A stretch of 64,000 bases of DNA from Sclerurus mexicanus (lineage: Eukaryota > Chordata > Aves > Passeriformes > Furnariidae), in the NCBI GenBank assembly GCA_013396755.1, contig VWZF01002603.1, positions 131,912 through 195,911 of the forward strand, given 5' to 3'. Made by a program: the position numbers and the translations under genes. This document shows positions 60,006 through 64,000 of the stretch, one piece after another; positions within the stretch are counted from its first letter, which is position 1; each line of letters begins with the position of its first letter. The notes below the pieces were generated by a model that worked only from the letters and a program-made list of their open reading frames with translations, had not been told where the DNA came from and ran no database searches.

Positions 60006-63000
60006 GCCTGGTATTGGCACATCTTTGCTGTAGTTCAGGGCTAAGCCCTCAGCTTCTGGATTTGTCCAGAACCTCTGCAATGGACCTGTGATTTTAAGTC
60101 AACTAATCTTTTGCAGTTCTGGGATAGAGAATATCTAAATCTCTGACTTCAGTGAGAGAAGTTTTGGATTTTCACCCATCCTGATCATGGTGTGACCAAC
60201 TGGGGCTACTTCATCCATATTTCCTCTCTCTGTTTACGTGACCTCTTTAATGCCATGTATGTGCTGGGTTTGGAAATCAGCTTTGTCAGGAGCCCTTGAA
60301 TTCTGAGCGCTGTGGAATATTTTTTACTCTAGGTATGAAACATTTGTTTTCAGTGATTCAAAGGGAATGCAAAGTGTACTGAATACATAACTGGAGGAAG
60401 ACCAATTAAGAATCAAGAACTTCCCTTGTGTGCCGTTTACATCTGTACATTTCATAGAGAGCTTAATGTTAGTGCCGGGCCGCTGAGCATCGTCAGACAT
60501 TTCTGTGAACTCAGGATATAATAGCATATTTTCCATAAAATCAAATGCACCCAAAGTACCTGTTAGCCTAAGAATTTTCTCACGTATAGTCTGGTTAAAT
60601 ATTAATGCGAAGACTTTTGCCATTTGCACGTTTTTACCCATAATTTCTTTAATTTGGTATTATGTGCTTTTTGCATAATTTAAATGTAGACATCTGAACA
60701 TTATGCTGGCTAAGTAAATTGTCGGGTTTTACTGAAAGTGTCTGCACAGTGTATTCTCAGGACTGTGTGCCAGCAGCTAGCTGTTCAATATTTAAATAAA
60801 AGAGTTGCATTTTTGCACTGGAAAGGGTGACAAACTCCTCCCAGAGGTTCTGTTCATTGAAAGGACAGTGCACTAATTATTACATGGACTCTTTAACATG
60901 TCCTGGGCCAGTAGCAGCATAATATTTCCCTCTACTGGTAGATTGGTCAAGAAATGTTAGAAATTTCTTTTGGACCTACTTTCTTTTCTAATTTAATTAA
61001 TGCATCTGATTGGCCAGTAAATTTTTGTGGTTCCATTTTTGTGTGTGCATTTAAAGGAATCCTGTGTGTCACAGGGGTGATCTTTATCATGGGTAGTTGT
61101 ATATGATGGCGAGGAACTCTTTGGCTAAAGTAAGTACTTTATACAAAGATTTTGGTGTTAAACTACCAGGTCACATCTTAGCTGCCAGCTTAGAGGTGCC
61201 ACTGCAGCAGTTAATACAGCAGACTTCATCCATCAGTGCAGAAGGGATGAGATTTCACAATAGCTTTTATATCTCTCACAGAAATGTTAATGAATTAACT
61301 GTATCGGGATCTTTCTGTCTGCTGAGTCAGAGCTCAATTCAAAGAGACCAGGATTTAAATATACAGTATAATCCCCTTATTTGAACTTTGAGTCAAGGAA
61401 GTTTTTTTGTGTAGTGTCTCAGAATTATTTTCTGAGTTTTCTACTCTTCAAATGAGTCCATTTGATCTAAAAGCTTCCAAAGAAGAAAACCTTTTTTTAT
61501 TCCTCGCGCAGTAGCCACTTATATCATCTGGAGTGCTCCTTTGTGGATAATACTTGGCTTGCTTTATTTTCCACAGGTTATGAACACATCTTAAATACTG
61601 AGGGAGTATGTGTATGTTTTTCTGTTCAAGCATAATTCAAGCTTAGATGAACGTGGTACATTCAGCTATCTTAAACTGTACCTTGAGATTTGAATAAATT
61701 TTCTGAAATAGTATTTTTTTAATAGGGACAGTGACCTTTCCTGCTCCTGTCATTTGACTTATGGATTCACTGCTTCTTAAAACTGTGTTGTACAAATGAG
61801 ACTGAATCAAATAATGGATTAAACTTAATCTTTGCCTTATAATAGCTTACAGACCTTCAATTTATTTCAGAAGAGCTCTATCCCTCTTCAGAAACATCCT
61901 ATGCTGTTGAGGTTGAAAGAGGTGCAGTTTAGCTACTTTCTGGCCATTTTCTCCTTTCTCTCACAGTGACAGAACAGAGTAATAAATATCTATTGTTGGT
62001 GACATTTCTGTGATTTCATTTTGGGGCAAAAGTGCACAGTTTGCTGTTGGAGGCATCTTTGCAAAAGCTTTTCAATCTGGAGTTAAATTTTAAGGTGAGT
62101 GATTCACGTTTAGGAGTTATACTCCAGGTATCGGAATAAGATTCAGGATTTTTAGTAAATTGTATCTGAAGACAAAAGCTAATTTTGAGCCTGTATTAGA
62201 GAAAAAAAATATCATACTTAATCACAGCTACTGTCTGCTGCATTTATTATAAAACTTCCATTAACAGGATGCATTCTGTGTGTGAATGGTAGTCATTTAC
62301 AAAATAAGGCTTTAGAAACTCAATTAATTTGTGTTCTTTAATTTTAGATCTGAATAAATAAGCAACCCATCTGTTTTAAATCACAATTATACATGATTAA
62401 TTTCTGATTATAGTGAAAACTTGTTAAATATTAAAAGACTGGAAAATGAAGAATCATTTTGTTTCTTTATTCTTAATTATTTGTGAGCTATTTTTCTCAC
62501 CCAGTGATAATTTCTTTGTCTCCTGGGATGCCTGTTTTTTCCTCAGTCAGGGATGTTGGCTAGTGCTTTGTTACGCTGGGGAAAAAAGTTCAGCTTTTAA
62601 TATTTTATTAGTTCCATTGAGCTGAAGGTGCCAGGAGTTGTGTAACCAGTCACCAGGTCCCAGGGTCTTAAGTCTTCACCCTTGTCATATGGGAACGTTA
62701 TAAATTATGTATGACAGTAGATGCTACTCAATAAATATTTAATATGTGGTAGGTATTTTTGACTTAAATTACTCGAACAATTAATTAAGCTCTATTTTTT
62801 GGCTTTATGATGTGGCACTTTTATAATATCAAGGAATGTGTGGGTGCAGTTTGAATGTTAGAGGGCTGCAGGACAACATGAATCACAGCTTCTTTCTTTC
62901 TTCCTGAATGCTGGAGAACTTTTTAATTCATCCATGGCCAGAGTAAGATTTCCCAGTTTTCTTTTGGAATGGCTTCTATACTGTGTCATCATCTCCTTTT

Positions 63001-63392
63001 TCCCAGATGTATCCATACTTGGAGTTTTTTAGGCCGTATCAATATTGATAGCATTTTTGTATGTGCAGGGAAATGAGATCTTACATCCGTTTTCTTCCTT
63101 TAGACTTGCAAGTTGCTGTACTTGGGAAAATACATTTAACAATCTATCTGTTGTTTTTTCTTGCAAACAGTGTGGTGTCTTGGTTGGCTCTGGAGAAGGC
63201 ATATTGATGACTTGGAAAAGGAGTAGTCACGCAGCTGTCAGAAAACTTATTTTCCATGTTTACTAGCACCAGGAGAAAAGTGTGCTCCTTATAATACACA
63301 GAAGCAATACTTGCTGACGTTGCCTCTCCTTCATAGCTTGTCAGGGCTTACCTCTTTTATGTAGAAAAACACATTCATCTTGAAAGGTGGTT

Positions 63393-63408
63393 TGTGTGTG
63401 TGTGTGTA
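63393..63408. repeat. Short (GT)8 run
   Basis: GT dinucleotide run in intron 12, close to the right edge. Confidence 0.8.
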
Positions 63409-64000
63409 TGCATTCAGTGTCTCTGCTGTTGTTATATTCCAGGCCTAGAAGCCAATAAGATTTTATTTCAACTTGGAAAATAAACTTTATAAACACTAAA
63501 ACTTATTTCAAAGCTATGATGATTTTTTTATTTATTGTGTAGACTGTTCTGTACTACATCATACAATACTTTATCCAAGGTTGAAGTCTCCCACTTGCAG
63601 TCCTGCTGAGTGATGCTTCATCCTACTGATTGCTGTACAACGTGGCCCAAAGGAATTTTGAAGAGTTGAAATTATGTGCTGTGAATATTTCTTAGATTTA
63701 TTTAATATTGGCAATGCTTCCTTTCTGTTGAATAGTATTTTAACTGCTCTACGTTTACCAAGTTTTTAGGTGTCTGGGGTTTTTACTGTGCAAGTTTTGG
63801 CTTATTTAAAGGACTGTGAGAGAGTTTTCAGTTTTCTCTTCTCTGGCTGTCCTGAATTCTGAGGAGTTTTAAATTCTCCTTACCATTATGCAAGGTGGTA
63901 CATAGCTTGCTTTTAGACAACATTGCTTTGTTACACTTGTGATTGATCTTCCTTATCTGGTACAATTCAGCTGTTTGTCTGGTTTCTTTCAAATAACACC

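Larger units (their letters stand above)
41246..64000 (+). other. KIF16B intron 12 (5' 22.7 kb; continues beyond the window)
   Basis: Starts with donor GTAAGG after exon 12. Reading all of it showed no exon with the FHA-domain sequence expected next and no gene on the other strand. Contents are (AC)n at 41705-41722, CR1 scraps at 46649-46742 and 54585-54705, a (TA)n-rich bit at about 57793-57810, an 11-nt tandem repeat at 59984-60005 and (GT)n at 63393-63408. Several AT-rich stretches with homeodomain-like words may be conserved non-coding DNA, but that cannot be shown from one sequence. Confidence 0.85.

Noticed and set aside
60324..60641. 105-codon - strand frame as a real gene
   Set aside because: No domain or family is recognised, no splice signals or promoter are visible, and a frame this length occurs by chance in 22 kb of intron. 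Kept only as part of a low-interest finding.
1..64000. CRISPR arrays, operons, prophage, toxin-antitoxin or other prokaryotic systems
   Set aside because: The window is spliced vertebrate DNA. No regularly spaced direct repeats, Shine-Dalgarno-led gene runs or phage genes were seen.
1..64000. tRNA, rRNA, snRNA or named microRNA genes
   Set aside because: I saw no cloverleaf with A and B boxes, no rRNA-like segments and no recognisable snRNA or precursor hairpin. A covariance-model scan (for example tRNAscan-SE or Infernal with Rfam) could overturn this.

Overview
This is nuclear DNA from a land vertebrate, most likely a bird. It has AT-rich introns, GT-AG splicing, one CpG-island promoter, short (GT)n and (TA)n tracts, and several 5'-truncated CR1 LINE fragments with the typical avian CR1 3' end. 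CR1 is also common in turtles and crocodilians, so bird is favoured rather than proven. I cannot tell the order or species.

The only protein-coding gene I can support is the 5' part of KIF16B, a kinesin-3 motor, on the + strand. Twelve coding exons between 5117 and 41245 join in frame to give 434 residues: the whole kinesin motor domain, the neck, and the start of the following helical region. All eleven complete introns are GT-AG, and the phases match at every junction. Exon 12 ends with a normal donor at 41246. I found no later exon, so intron 12 fills the last 22.7 kb and runs off the window. The FHA domain, coiled coils and C-terminal PX domain expected in this family lie beyond position 64000.

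Layout. 1-4420: upstream intergenic DNA with a probable retroviral LTR remnant at the left edge, a pyrimidine-rich block (about 2900-3930) and a TG/TA-rich block (4060-4415). 4421-4731: CR1 3' fragment. 4860-5330: CpG-rich promoter and exon 1, with an RFX-like X-box, a G-quadruplex motif, a (CGGACA)6 repeat and an out-of-frame ATG 7 nt before the KIF16B start. 5164-20344: intron 1 (15.2 kb), with a CR1 scrap and a cluster of TGACAG-type sites near 15.2 kb. 20345-41245: exons 2-12, with CR1 copies in introns 4, 9 and 11. 41246-64000: intron 12, with two CR1 scraps and microsatellites.

I found no undescribed multi-gene system, CRISPR array, tRNA or rRNA. The points most worth a second look are the crowded 5' UTR, a CR1 insertion about 13 bp from the exon 4 donor, a 16-bp perfect hairpin in intron 11, and the TGACAG cluster in intron 1.
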